A DNA stretch of 64,000 bases from Porodaedalea pini (lineage: Eukaryota; Basidiomycota; Agaricomycetes; Hymenochaetales; Hymenochaetaceae). The stretch's first letter is position 1; every line of letters starts with the position of its first letter. Location of the stretch: positions 310,001 to 374,000 of the forward strand of contig NBAY01000007.1 of assembly GCA_002794775.1 (NCBI GenBank), written 5' to 3'. The notes beneath the pieces are model-generated. The model had not been told where the DNA came from and searched no databases. It was given only the letters and a program-made list of their open reading frames with translations. This document shows, in pieces, positions 44,868-56,100 of the stretch. Both the position numbers and the translations under genes were made by a program.

Positions 44868-45865
44868 TGTAAGGCGACTGTACGGGTCTACAGGCAGACT
44901 CAGACCTGGTTGAGTTCGGCCACTGGGGGTTCACTCTAATGTGTCTGATGAAGGGGATAGTGTCAGGAAGTGTGGGGAAGTGTAATAGAATACTCGGGGC
45001 TAGGTGTCGACTCGAGGACGCGAGTACAAAGGACGACCGGCAAAACGTGCCTAAATGCGGTCGGAGAACAAAGAGCAACTACGATCTTGACAACCCGGGC
45101 TCGGAAACTCGCCAGTGAAGACAGGAATCGATACTATTCGTCGAGACGATTCTGAATCTGAAAAGACCTCGAGACGCGATGCAGAATTGACGGAGATATG
45201 GCAGTTGCACTGGTTGCGGCTGGCGGAACGCACGGAACTCCCGGAACCAAAAGCTATTTTCGTAGCTCTACGACACGGGCTCGGAATCGTGCAAGAAAAG
45301 ACAGTGTTCGAAAGCGATTTTCGACGAGATTAAGAATCTGAAGAGAGCTCGGGAAACGGATAAGAACTGAGGGCGATATAGCGAAAGCAAGATTTGACCG
45401 AAAACGGGACTCGAGACGGAACGGACAGAACGGACGGAACGACACTGAACGGCGACGGAGACGAGAACTAAAGACTGGGACTGACTCAGGGGAACTAAAC
45501 TTTTATTTTTGAGACATTTACATGAGTGTTTAAATAACCAACAGAGGGTTGAGCCTCTGAGTGGCATACAAAGGACACAAAGACAGACCGGAGGCTCTAG
45601 CCAAACAACACCAAATAGCCGGAACTCGGAGCCGTAACTCGAGAACATGAGTAATTAAGCTTCGGGAGGCTCGGAACAATACCAGATGTGACCCAAAACG
45701 GACTTCGGTGGCTCACCGGTGCAGAACCAAGCTGTATGCATCGAGTTAATACTGCCAAACACTGAAACTGTCCTGAAATGCGTCGGGGATACTTGTAAGA
45801 CTGTCCTGAGTCGAGTCGAACCTAATAGAGCCGATTCCGAGGCCAGCGGCATCGGGATCTCCACA
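44868..45865. mobile_element. LTR-like insertion (about 1.0 kb)
   Basis: It begins TGTAAGG and ends CCACA, splitting the integrase codons of HDRGMQFDASMM. ACGC (44864-44867) and ACGT (45866-45869) form a 4-bp duplication with one transition; a 5-bp reading is also possible. It contains an imperfect direct repeat of about 180 bp (units near 45097 and 45277, both starting CGGGCTCGGAA) and no convincing gene. It is probably a solo LTR of a family not otherwise present. Confidence 0.62.
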
Positions 45866-46815
45866 ACGTGTCAATGATGAAGGAGCTATACAAACTCCTG
45901 CACATCGAAGGCAACCCGTCAACGGCATATCACCCACAGATGGACGGTCAGACGGAATGCGTTAACCAAGAGCTCAAACAGTACCTTAGGCTCTTTGTTA
46001 ACCATTGACAATCGGACTGGAAGGACTAGCTCCCCCTCGCAGAATTCACATACAACAACCGCGAACACTCGGCAACAAAGATGTCTCCCTTCTACGCGAA
46101 CACCGGATGTCACCCTATGAACTTCGACGCAGTACGAACTTCCTCTGCCAACATGTCAGCGGAAGAATTCGCGAAGCACATCAAGGAGACTCATCACGTT
46201 GCGAAGGACAACCTGGTCAAGGCAGCAGAGGACATGAAGCGCTACCATGACCGGACGGCAGGAACATCGGTGGAGTACCAGGCTGGTGACAAGGTCTTCC
46301 TCAATGGACAAAACATCAGTACAGACTCACCAACAAAGAAGCTTGCTGACAAGTGGTATGGTCCCTTTGACATTGTCGACAAGGTGGGAGCAAGTGCATA
46401 CAAGCTCAAGCTCCCAAAGCGATGGAAAAAGGTCCACCCCGTCTTCAACGAAGCTCTACTAAAGCCTGCTATAGAACCATCCTTCGAAGGCCAGAAGAAG
46501 CAGCCACCGCCTCCACCGGAGATTGTCGACAACGAGGAGGAATACAAGGTCGAGGAGGTCATCGACTCACGTCTGCATCGAGGAAAACTACAGTACCTCA
46601 TCAAGTGGGTCGGATACAATGAACCGACTTGGCAGCCTGAGACGGACTTCAGTGAGAACACAAAGGAGGTGATCACCGAGTTCTATCAGAAACACCCCAG
46701 CGCTCCTCAAAAACTCGACATTCCTCGCCAACGACTCCATCCACTCTTCGTCGACACTGAGCCAGATGACCACGATCTTGGTTGGTTGGGACACCCAACC
46801 TTGAGGGGGGGGTAA
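45866..46815 (+). pseudogene. pol: Pol of B2, third part (integrase end and chromodomain)
   Basis: It resumes as [20 protein letters not shown] with the integrase Glu region altered to [13 protein letters not shown] near 46007 replaces CGG of NHRQSD, and TAG near 46027 replaces Trp of DWLPLAE. The GPY/F module (DKWYGPFDIV) and chromodomain VEEVIDSRLHRGKLQYLIKW are open. TAA at 46813-46815 abuts the LTR. Confidence 0.87.
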
Positions 46816-47240
46816 TGTCAGGACTCGAACTTTTCCCTTCTTTTATTTTCCCTTTTGTCATTTCTTTTCTTTTAATCGCTCCTTTTCATTATAATTAATC
46901 ATCTTTTACAATCATTTCCCACACTCCCTCCACATGACCTTCATTCATTCCATTCCATTTGTTTATGTAACTTTAGATAATATAGTCTCACAGTCGCCGC
47001 TATATAAGGTCTCAGGAATTGCATGAACTCCTTGTTCTGCTTTTCCTCTTACCTCTGCAATGACCTAGGTGAGACTCGTCCCCTTTGTATTAGTTTAGAC
47101 TTGTATTAATCCTCTTACCTCCACAACAACCTAGCCTGAGTACAGCATGTCCTGAGTCTCCACTTGAGTATAGCATGTCCCAGATGACAGTCAGCCGAGG
47201 CCTGCCCAGTCCGAGTCGTCTCCCGGACTCCCACCTAACA
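46816..47240 (+). repeat. 3' LTR of B2
   Basis: 425 bp, B-type throughout; ATGTT, the partner of ATATT at 26425-26429, follows. Confidence 0.94.
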
Positions 47241-48204
47241 ATGTTGAGCTCCTTACGTTTTGCAGTAATCTTCATCAACCTTTTATCTGGCTTGGTAACC
47301 CCCTTCTTGACCATGGCTGCTTGGCGACGTCCTTGAGCTGCTATCTCCTTTGGTAGCTCCCGGGTTTCATATACTGCGCATGTAGTCTTCTTGAATAGAT
47401 GAACTTGCTGTCCTAGTGCTGTTGTAGTCCTTTCAAGAAGCTGTATAGTCATATCTGTATTAATACGGAGTTTCGTGTAGGTATGCCAGGTTGCCAGAAT
47501 GAATATCAGATCAAGAACAATTTTATTGTGTTTTCCTGGAAGGAGGTCCTCAAACACCAGAAGAGCGCACTGGAAAACAGATGGCAAAACTAAGATCTGT
47601 TTGTGAAATAATAGTAGATAACTTACCTGCAGCATATCTTCAAAATTCTGGGCTGCGAGCTTTCTCATGGCAGCAGTGTTGTCTGTAAAGTGTCGAATTG
47701 TGCTTGCACCGAACGTTGGGACAAGGCGATACCTTTACAGAGTTTTAATTAGTCCTGTATCTCTGCTACTGGCTCCATATACTCACCTTCTATTGAGAAT
47801 GGATACTGTATCACCTCCTTGTGCAACAAGTATGCGCATTAAATGAGTGAACATTGACTTCCATACACTGAGTTCGAACTCATGCAGGAGATCAGGGGCA
47901 AACATGTCATGAAAGTTGAATCCATGTTTTGAAAGCATCGAGAAAGCATTCTATTACAGGTATAGTATAGAACTGTTTTGAGTGCGGCTCAGGCAGAGAA
48001 CATAACACTCATGTTAAGGGGAATGAGTGAGCCTTCCTTCAGTATATTCTTTACTTTTGTAGATTCGACTGGTGTACCAAGCTCAAAGATCTATTTTTGT
48101 GTCTTTGCAATCTTCTCCTGTCACTGGGAGTCATCGATGCATCTATGTGCTCATTGCTGCTTATCGACCATTGTGCCAAGCTGGTGAATGTGCTTCAAGG
48201 GTAT
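47241..48204 (-). pseudogene. Plavaka/CACTA-like transposon protein, upstream half
   Basis: The minus strand reads IFELGTPVESTKVKNILKEG, NAFSMLSKHGFNFHDMFAPD and LLHEFELSVWKSMFTHLMRI. An intron (47733-47786) follows, then RLVPTFGASTIRHFTDNTAA and MRKLAAQNFEDMLQ, an intron (47570-47626), and LVFEDLLPGKHNKIVLDLIF through TTALGQQVHLFKK to RKELNI at 47241. Both introns have GT-AG ends and 54-57 nt. The protein continues in frame-sense at 26429 across B2. Upstream of 47940 stops appear, and the gene is cut again at 48204 by B3; its N-terminus is not in the window. Family assignment rests on remembered agaricomycete proteins. Confidence 0.66.
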
Positions 48205-48630
48205 TGTCAGGACTCGAACCTTCACCTTTTCTTTTATTTTCCTTTTACCATTTCTTTTTCTTTTAACCGCTCCTTTTCATTATATTTAATCGTCTCTTCA
48301 ATCATTTCCCACACTCCCTCCACATGACCTTCATTCATTCCATTCCGTTTGTTTATGTAACTTTAGATAATATAGTCTCACGGTCGCCACTATATAAGGT
48401 CTCAGGAATTGCATGAACTCCTTGTTCTGCTTTTCCTCTTACCTCTGCAACGACCTAGGTGAGACTCGTTCCCCCTGTATTAGTTTAGACTTGTATTAAT
48501 CCTCTTACCTCTGCGACGACCTAGCCTGAGTATAGCGTGTCCCGAGCCCCTGCTCGAGTATAGCACATCCCAGACGACAGTCAGCCGAGGCCTGCCCAGT
48601 CTGAGTCGTCTCCCGGACTCCCACCTAACA
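48205..48630 (+). repeat. 5' LTR of B3
   Basis: 426 bp, TG...CA, with TATA box, GTTCTGCTTTT RNA start and the paired R/U5 repeats. Confidence 0.94.
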
Positions 48631-49352
48631 TAAAAGCAGAACCCCACCCAGGCTCATCCCCAGCGTACGTCGTCGCTGTCGACTCACCTTCACTCAGTCT
48701 AGAGGAGCGCTCCCCTTGACGGACTTGATGTGCAAACCCCCTAAATGACAACCCTCAACCCTGCCCGGACGTTTTTGGACGTTCGTGTATTACATAAACC
48801 CTTCAACCAACTTTTCCCGACCCTGGCTCTTCAAATTAGCCTCTGGTGGAGCACGCACCTGATGTGGACGTGGGCGACCAGACGAGTACAAACCTCAACG
48901 GCAATCTCATTTGTGATCTCACTCGGCTCCTACCGCCTCGTCATCAACTTCGCCGATGAACCCATTCAACATTGGCGTAACCCCGGATCGAACGCACGGC
49001 CCATCCCTGTTCCCCCTCCGGTCTAGTCAAGATAGATCTCACAGAGGAACAACAGTGGGCCCTACCCTCATCCTCACGGTTTGACCCAGACCATGCTTCA
49101 TACGTTGCAACCGACAGCGAGCACGTCACCCACGACATCTGGTGGAGCGACATCAGACACGCTTGGTACTCGACTAACGAACAAGCTCAACGAGTTCGGT
49201 GGGCGCCTCGAACCCCTCGCGTGCCATCATCACCTATGGTCTCGACATCATCAGTTGTCCTCCCAAGCGAACCAGGAGGTTATCGTACACCCTGTAGAGA
49301 TTCATCACCACCAACACCTCCCGAACACCTATCCCGCACGCCGGCACCGACA
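48631..49352 (+). other. B3 leader
   Basis: It has the primer site at 48632-48642 and the two conserved protein-like frames. Here a CpG change has turned the ACG at 48745 into ATG, giving a 93-codon frame (MTTLNPARTFLDVRVL). The gag-frame extension reads VKIDLTEEQQWALPSSSRFD. Confidence 0.5.
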
Positions 49353-50432
49353 ATGTCGACGTCTACGGGTTTCACTCAACAACAACAACGGGAGCTCGCA
49401 GCATTAATCGCTGCAGCCTTCACTCAGCAAGCGGCGAATGTCCCCACCGCGCAAGCCTCAAATGCTCCTCCCCCCAACATTGACGTCACCCGGCCACACG
49501 AATTTGCTGGCGGTGACGATTACCTCGATTTCAAGCGCGAAGTCCTTCTCTTTGTCTTGGCAAACCCGATGAGATACCCCTCGTCGTCGAGCAAGATCTA
49601 CGTCGCGCTCTCCTATCTCAAGGGTGGCAACGCGTCAACATGGGCACAGAACTACGTCCAGGAATTCACGACAAACGGGGTCGTGAGTTTCACGGATAGC
49701 TGGGCTAGGTTCCAGGAACGACTGGACACCTCCTTCGACGACCCGAACAGAAAGGAGAAGGCGTTGAAGAAGTTCTGGGAAAAGGTCCAGAAAGACCTCT
49801 CTGCTGACGAGTTCTTCCAAGACCTCGACATAATAATCAAGGCAGCGGAACTGACAGACGATGGTGTCATCTGCAACCGCCTAAAGCGCACAATGAACAT
49901 CGAGGTGGTCCGTGGAGTGCTAAGGTCTATGCTGGTCCCAACAAGGTATGAGGACTGGAAAAAGAAGGCCGTCGAAATCGATTGTGGTGAACAGCAGATC
50001 TGCGCCATCCAACAAGGCCGCGTATTACCTCCAACGCGCCAGCAGCCACAGCAGGCACCACCCGTCCATCGTCCCTTTGCAGCCCCCCACATCAACAAAC
50101 GCGATGCGACTGGCATCACCTTTGGAGGTGCAGGCCAGCCAATGGACGTCTCGATGAATGAGGCACAACGCCAACGCACGTGTTGGATCTGCGGTGGGCT
50201 GGATCACTTCAAGAACAAGTGCCCGCAAGGAAAACTGATCATCCAGCGCATGCTGGAACTGATGGCACCAGGCGAGCGTCACCTCCTCACTGATGAGCTC
50301 AGCGCAATGAAGGAATCAGCTTTCGAGGAAGTCGTAGACACTCGGAGGACGACTGTGGAGGACTATGTGGAGGAAGAAGGTGATGACGAAGAGGTCGTCG
50401 ACTTGCAGGGTTTTGCGAGTGGTCAGGCATAG
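49353..50432 (+). CDS. gag: Gag of B3
   Basis: 359 residues from MSTSTGFTQQQQRELAALIA, matching F and A2 in length. Gag core FAGGDDYLDFKREVLLF, CCHC knuckle CWICGGLDHFKNKC, acidic tail and TAG at 50430-50432. The frame is intact although the element is truncated, so it could give capsid without enzyme. Confidence 0.9.
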   Translation: MSTSTGFTQQQQRELAALIAAAFTQQAANVPTAQASNAPPPNIDVTRPHEFAGGDDYLDFKREVLLFVLANPMRYPSSSSKIYVALSYLKGGNASTWAQNYVQEFTTNGVVSFTDSWARFQERLDTSFDDPNRKEKALKKFWEKVQKDLSADEFFQDLDIIIKAAELTDDGVICNRLKRTMNIEVVRGVLRSMLVPTRYEDWKKKAVEIDCGEQQICAIQQGRVLPPTRQQPQQAPPVHRPFAAPHINKRDATGITFGGAGQPMDVSMNEAQRQRTCWICGGLDHFKNKCPQGKLIIQRMLELMAPGERHLLTDELSAMKESAFEEVVDTRRTTVEDYVEEEGDDEEVVDLQGFASGQA

Positions 50433-50450
50433 CCACCGGGGCGACTGACC
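50408..50450 (+). promoter_or_regulatory. -1 frameshift cassette (B3)
   Basis: GGGTTTT 50408-50414, 6-nt spacer, stem GGTCAG 50421-50426 / CTGACC 50445-50450. Confidence 0.76.
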
Positions 50451-50724
50451 AAGAAGTTCCAGGAGTTCCAAGTTCGGACCCGTTAAAATATAGTCAACCG
50501 CCTGTACAATATCTAGATGCAAACAGTGTCGATGACTTTTCCGACTATGAAAATCCTACCGGTGTGAGTGAAGAAGGTGTCAAAGAGAAGTTGTTCATGA
50601 GGGGAACTGGCGGACGCCAGCTGGACCTCCTCCTGAACGTTGGACACAGCGTAGCGGGTGAGACGAGAGAGGTGGATGCGCATGCCCTCGTGGATTTGGG
50701 ATGCACAGGATCATGCATCGACGT
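50415..50724 (+). pseudogene. pol: Pol fragment of B3 (protease start)
   Basis: It covers the linker and the start of retropepsin only. The active-site triplet Asp-Ser-Gly has become Asp-Leu-Gly ([14 protein letters not shown] to TTG, a CpG transition). It ends at the C insertion. Confidence 0.85.
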
Positions 50725-51149
50725 TGTCATGGACGCTTTTTTAAATTATCTTATCTTATCATATCTTATCCATCCATCACTAATCACGCTTATTCCTGCT
50801 TACTCATTATTCATTACGCTCCTTCTCGCACTATCCTTACTCGCTGACCAATCCTATGATTTCATTATTCTATGAAGTTCCACGATGTTCTATCATCTAT
50901 CCTTATGTAGTAGTTAATTCCCTGGTCCGTGCGCAGCCGCTGAAGGGTATATAAGTAGGTAGTCCTCCTGTACTTATCCCCTAGTTTCGACCTGGTCAAT
51001 TCTACCTGGCTACGTCCAGAAGCTGCTCCTTATCTCCGCGCTGTGTCAGTTCCCCCTGGCTCACCGCTCTCTCTCTTGTCTCCCTCCTCCTCTGACTGAG
51101 TTCCGCGCGACCCGGCTACCATTTGCGTACCCGTAGTCCGTCGCTGACA
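50725..51149 (+). repeat. 5' LTR of C
   Basis: TGTCATGGACGC...GCTGACA. TATA box TATATAAG at 50948-50955; inferred RNA start AGTTTCGACCT at 50983-50993. Confidence 0.95.
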
Positions 51150-51151
51150 CA

Positions 51152-51162
51152 AGGTCGAAACT
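51152..51162 (+). promoter_or_regulatory. Self-priming primer-binding site of C
   Basis: AGGTCGAAACT, two bases after the LTR, is an exact 11-nt complement of 50983-50993. That site lies 35 nt downstream of the TATA box. The word is unrelated to that of the A/B group but has the same length and geometry. Confidence 0.84.
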
Positions 51163-52004
51163 TACCCCTACCACCTTGCGCATTCTCAGTCACCAACACC
51201 ACGCTGGCTCTAAACATTCGCATCTCCTACCAACAACGATCTCTCTACCATGCTACCATCTACACCTTCACCTGTACCCCGCAAATCACTCTCACCATTG
51301 AACTATTCCTACTATCTATCATCATCACTCTCAACCCTCATCTCATCCAACAACCTCAAAACCGACCACTACCTGTCCGTAACCCCGAACTCTAGACCAA
51401 CATTCTTATCCGACGCGTCCGACGACTTGGACTGCGACCCCGACTACGATCACTTCGACCCACACCTATTCTTAGATCGATCTCACGTGCATCGATCAGG
51501 CCGATACGTCGTTAATTCCTTACCTTCATTATTAAACTCACTCGTTTCACAACCCGCCGTCCTCTTTCTATTCGATCAACTAGCGCTCGTTTGAGAGGGG
51601 GTAACGTTGAGTCCGACCCACTCGAGAGTAGCTACCAGGCCTTGGGGGTGATCTTCGGAAAGGTCCCTTGGCACCCGTTGGAGTCTTCACAGAGGAAGAT
51701 CTGGGTTTGATCAGCAAGTGAAAGTCGACCACCACATCAGGAGTTTTGTTACAGCGCTCAATCAGATCCGCAGGCGTCCGCACCACCTGTCGGCTGGCAG
51801 TGTTGTCTCTGATTTGAGCTGGCTCCACACCCGTACGCTCGACTGCCTGGATCAACGGCACAGCGGTGGAATACACCACCAGAAGACACTGCCGACGCTG
51901 TCCTCGCACAACTACCACCCCTGACCGACGACGACCTGGTACGCCTAGACGACGAGCTAGGAGCCCACCAACCACCCCACCCATCACCAACACCACCGCC
52001 TATC
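51163..52004 (+). other. C leader
   Basis: 842 bp before gag. A 114-codon frame (51250-51594, Ser/Pro-rich) ends at a purine-rich GAGAGGGGGTAACG (51592-51605) that resembles the tract before a 3' LTR. This hints that part of the leader derives from the end of another element. The frame 51866-52249 is a shadow overlapping gag. Confidence 0.4.
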
Positions 52005-53089
52005 ATGGCAGAACCCCAAGCCCCAGCTGCGCCAGCAGCCACAACTCCGACGATCTCAAACGACATGATGCAGGAGATCATCAACGCGCTACACGGCCTG
52101 GGATTACTCGCAACCCCCACGCCAGCAGCCGCAGCCGCACCTGTCCCTCCACCAACAAGCCGCAGTGGAGGAAGACATATCGCCAAACCCGAGGCGTTCA
52201 ACGGGCGAGACTACAAGAAGTTCAAACGTGCCATCACCCTTTACGTTGAAGCTAACGCAGAGGACTTCATGAACGACAAGGACTACTTCCTTTTCGTGTT
52301 GTCGTTCATGACGGAAGGCTCGGCCGCACTCTGGGCACAGAACTTCCTGGAAAGCATCAAGATGGATGGCTATCTGATCTTTTCGCTCGTCAGTCGCCAG
52401 AAGTTTAACGAACAGCTGGAGAAAGCGTTTGGAGATCCGAACGAACGCATGAACGCCATGCAAAAATTGGATAGCTGGAAGCACACCCGAGACATCACAG
52501 CCGACCAATTCTTCCAGCAGTTCGACATCTATCGCCGTGCGGCAGGATACAACAATGACGCAAAGAATGACGACACCCTCATCCACAAACTGACGAAAGC
52601 CTTGGATAGAGAGATCGTATACCAATCGAAATGAGTGACACGGTCCCAACCACGTACAAAGGCTGGCAAGAAAAAGCCATTCGATTCGACAACGCTAGAC
52701 GTCAGATGAAGGCCATCGAACAAATGCGCGCTGCCCCGTCCAGACCTCAGGTGCTCCCACCAAAACCTACCCAGACGTTCACACCGAGAATCCCCGAAAG
52801 ACGCGATGCCACTGGAGTCACATACGGAGGCATGGGGAAGCCGATGGACGTCTCACTCGAAGAGCTGAGGAAAGCCGGACTCTGCTACTACTGCAAGGAA
52901 TCTGGACATCTACAGAGGAATTGCCCGATGCAGAAGAAGGTGATAAGGGCTGTGTTGATGGGGATGGAACCCCGAGAGAGAAAAGTCTGGGCAGACGAGA
53001 CCGCGACGCTCAAGGAGTCAGACTTTGCGGAGGAAGAAGAGGAGGTGCTCTTTGAGCGGGAGTTGGATTTTGCGGAACCCCAGCAGTGA
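52005..53089 (+). pseudogene. gag: Gag of C, in two overlapping frames
   Basis: The first part (52005-52634) has the Gag core (FNGRDYKKFKRAITLYVEAN; ALWAQNFLESI; QLEKAFGDPNERMNAMQKL) and ends at TGA right after REIVYQSK. The second (52631-53089, overlapping ATGA) continues where the A Gag would (TVPTTYKGWQEKAIRF), then CCHC knuckle CYYCKESGHLQRNC and an acidic tail. Together they give about 360 residues, the usual length, so a small indel near 52600-52634 probably broke one frame. Coupled restart at ATGA is a less likely alternative. Confidence 0.85.
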
Positions 53090-53106
53090 ACACGGCACTG
53101 ACTGGG
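53065..53106 (+). promoter_or_regulatory. -1 frameshift cassette (C)
   Basis: GGATTTT (53065-53071) lies in frame as G GAT TTT. A 7-nt spacer follows, then a stem CCCAG-C-AGTG / CACT-GA-CTGGG (53079-53106; 9 bp, 7-nt loop, one internal loop). The pol frame is open from here. I recall GGAUUUU as the shift site of dianthoviruses. Confidence 0.72.
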
Positions 53107-56100
53107 ATAGGTTCAGTTTCGGTTTTTCAAACGGCCATTTTTGATAATTCTATGGACTCTGTAGATAATTTAGATAAAATACAAAAAAATGTAAAAAGCA
53201 ATGTCACTCGCAAAAATATTCCTTCTGTCCCTGTACCAGTAGCTAGTAGTATAGATATGCCTATATGTAACAACACGTCTGCCTCATCATCTCGTCCTAC
53301 TCCTGTGTCAAAAAATCATGTAAAACCCTGTTCCGAATCTTTTAATTCTATTTCTTCCTTGGCCGGAACTGAACCGAAATCCGTGAAAAATGAAAACTCG
53401 TCGAAACAAGCTGAGAGGAAGTCCTGGAGAGATCGCCCTGTCCCCTTTACGGCCCCATGGGTAGTACGGCGTCTCAAAGAGGATAAACTCGAAAGTGCTT
53501 TAACGACTCTCCGAGTGTGGATGAAACAGCAGAGGCATGCTGAAGCGAATGAAGAGACGGTGCGTCAAATCATTGCGCTAGAAGAACCAGATGCCGTGGC
53601 AGCTGTTAGGGACCTGAGGGGTCCGAAACGGTTCGTAAGAGGGTCTCGGGGGCAACAGCTCATGGTACCGATTCTCCTTCAAACGACCGACACCGGTAAC
53701 CAGTTCAAGGTAGACGCCCTACTGGACAGTGGCTGCACTGGCTCATGTATCAACCGATCCTTCGTCGAAAAGCATCAGATCCGGACAAAAAAGACACCCA
53801 TCCCAATCCGAGTCTATAATGCTGACGGCACGCTCAACAAGGACGGCTCGATCACAGAGTTTGTGGAAATGCGCATGACGATTAAAGATCATTCGGAGCG
53901 CATATCCACTTCGCGGTCACAGATCTAGGGAAAACAGATGTGTTCATCGGACATGAATGGTTAAAGCTGCACAATCCCAACATCGACTGGCAAAAATCAA
54001 CGATCGAATTTGATCGATGCCCCGATGTATGCGGCTATATCCGTAGTCTAGAGGACATTGATGCAGACCCCGACGAAAACCTTGATTTGGTGGAACTTGA
54101 AGACGGCGATCAGCTCTTCCTCTTCGATTGGGACAGGTACATTAAGTCCGATCCGAGAAAAGCGCTGAAGGTCAGACAACAGGTGCTCGAGGAAGTCCCG
54201 AACTATGTCAAAGAGTTCGCGGACGTCTTCAGTGAACAGGAATTCGATCAGTTACCAGAGAGACGCCCTTGGGATCATGCTATTGAACTCAAGCCGGGAT
54301 CAAAGCTCTCTGACTGTAAAATCTACCCGCTCAGCCCATCCGAACAGGTGGCACTGGACGAATTCCTCACCGAAAACTTGAGAACTGGCCGTATTCGTAA
54401 CTCTCAATCTGAGATGGCATCCCCCTTCTTCTTCATAAAAAAGAAGGATGGCAAGCTTCGCCCCGTACAGGACTATCGCCGGCTCAACGAGATGACGGTT
54501 AAGAACAAATACCCGTTACCTCTAATCCAAGAGCTCATTGACAAAACGAAACAGGCGAAATTCTTCACGAAGCTTGACATACGTTGGGGTTACAATAACA
54601 TTCGGATTCGAGAGGGCGACGAGCATAAAGCCGCCTTCAGGACAAACCGCGGTCTATTCGAACCAACGGTCATGTTTTTCGGTCTCACAAACTCACCGGC
54701 AACCTTCCAAGGATTCATGAACGAGATCTTCCGAGAACTCGTCAATGATGGACACGTCATAGTCTACATGGACGACATCCTGATCTTCGCACGAACTCGC
54801 GAACATCATGACAAACTCGTCCGACAAGTCCTGGAAGTGTTGCGAGCAAACAAGTTGTTCTTAAAGCCAGAAAAGTGCAGCTTCGCTCAAGAGACCGTGA
54901 ACTATCTTGGGCATATCCTCGGCAACGGACAGATTCGCATGGATCCAGCCAAAGTGGCGGGTGTAAAAGATTGGCCAGTGCCTAAGAACAAGAAAGAACT
55001 ACAGTCTTTCCTTGGGTTCTGCAACTATTACCGCCGCTTCATCCTAGCATTCAGTCACTATGCGAAGCCCTTGACAGTATTGACCGGAGATGTAGAGTGG
55101 AAGTGGGAGGTGGAGCAACAGGAGGCCTTTGAACGTCTGAAACAGAAGCTCTGTGAAGAACCTGTACTCACAGTGCCTACTGATGACGGTCAATTTCGGG
55201 TGGAGGCTGATTCGTCGCATTTCGCTAACGGCGCCATTCTGTCCCAATTCGTTGACGGAAAGTGGCATCCAATCGCATACCGATCGCAAGCGCTTAGCCA
55301 AGCAGAGCGCAATTACGAAATCTATGACAAAGAGATGTTCGCGATCATGTGCGCACTGGATGACTGGCGACAATATCTTCTAGGGGCAACGCAAACCTTC
55401 GAAATCTGGTCGGATCACCTCAACCTCCAGTATTTCCGAAAACCCCAGAAGATTAACCACCGACAAGCGAGATGGCTACAGGAGTTAGTGGACTACGACT
55501 TCAAACTGTTCCATAAACCAGGTGCCCTGATGACTAAGGCTGACCTCCTCTCGAGACGAGCGGATCATGAGAGGGGGGAGAACGACAATATCGACATTGT
55601 TTTGCTCAAGCCGGACTTATTTGTAAACGAAACACTGCTAGAAGCGCTGGATGCAGACTTCGTTAAACGAATTAAAAGGGTACGAAACAACAGGGACAGA
55701 GCAGTTGTGAAGGCGTTAGAGCGGAAGGAACGAGAGTGGGAGGAAGAAGAAGGGTTGTTGATGTGGAAGGGCAGGATCTACGTGCCGAAAGACCATAAAC
55801 TCCGAGAAGACATCATTCGAAACCATCACGACAGCACGCTCGCAGGACACCCAGGACGCTACAAGACCCATGAGTTGATCACACGCAACTACTGGTGGCC
55901 GGGAATCCAACGAGATGTTCGAATGTATGTCGAGGGATGTGATGCGTGCCAACGTACGAAGGCACACAGAGCGAAACCGCACAATCCTCTGAACCCAAAC
56001 GAGATCCCGAAAGGTCCTTGGGAAATCGTCACAGCAGACCTGATCGGCGAACTACCCGAGTCCAATGGGCATAACGCAATCTGTGTCTTCGTTGACAGGT

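Larger units (their letters stand above)
26430..47240 (+). mobile_element. Element B2, 20.8-kb nested Ty3/Gypsy chromovirus
   Basis: The outer LTRs are 26430-26854 and 46816-47240, each 425 bp and starting TGTCAGGACTCG. The flanks are ATATT (26425-26429) and ATGTT (47241-47245), a 5-bp duplication with one transition. Both flanks belong to the same minus-strand Plavaka-like gene (RKELNI | INTPKFHAL), which confirms the pairing of ends. Later insertions are at 26938-27426, 27542-27650, 28098-34372, 35107-35552, 38327-44568 and 44868-45865. Without them the element is about 6.2 kb. Confidence 0.93.
48205..50724 (+). mobile_element. Element B3, 5' half only
   Basis: It starts with a B-type LTR (TGTCAGGACTCG) after GGTAT (48200-48204), with primer site at 48632-48642, leader, complete gag and the first part of pol. 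It ends abruptly in the protease codons (SCIDV) where element C begins. The remaining pol and 3' LTR are not found beyond C. Confidence 0.92.

Noticed and set aside
47090..47240. C-terminal extension of the minus-strand frame at 47090-47668
   Set aside because: The last 50 codons lie in the B2 LTR; the protein really continues at 26429.
51250..51594. A 114-codon frame in the C leader as a gene
   Set aside because: Its composition is Ser/Pro-rich with no motif, and it lies in a leader; it is kept only as an observation about possible origin.
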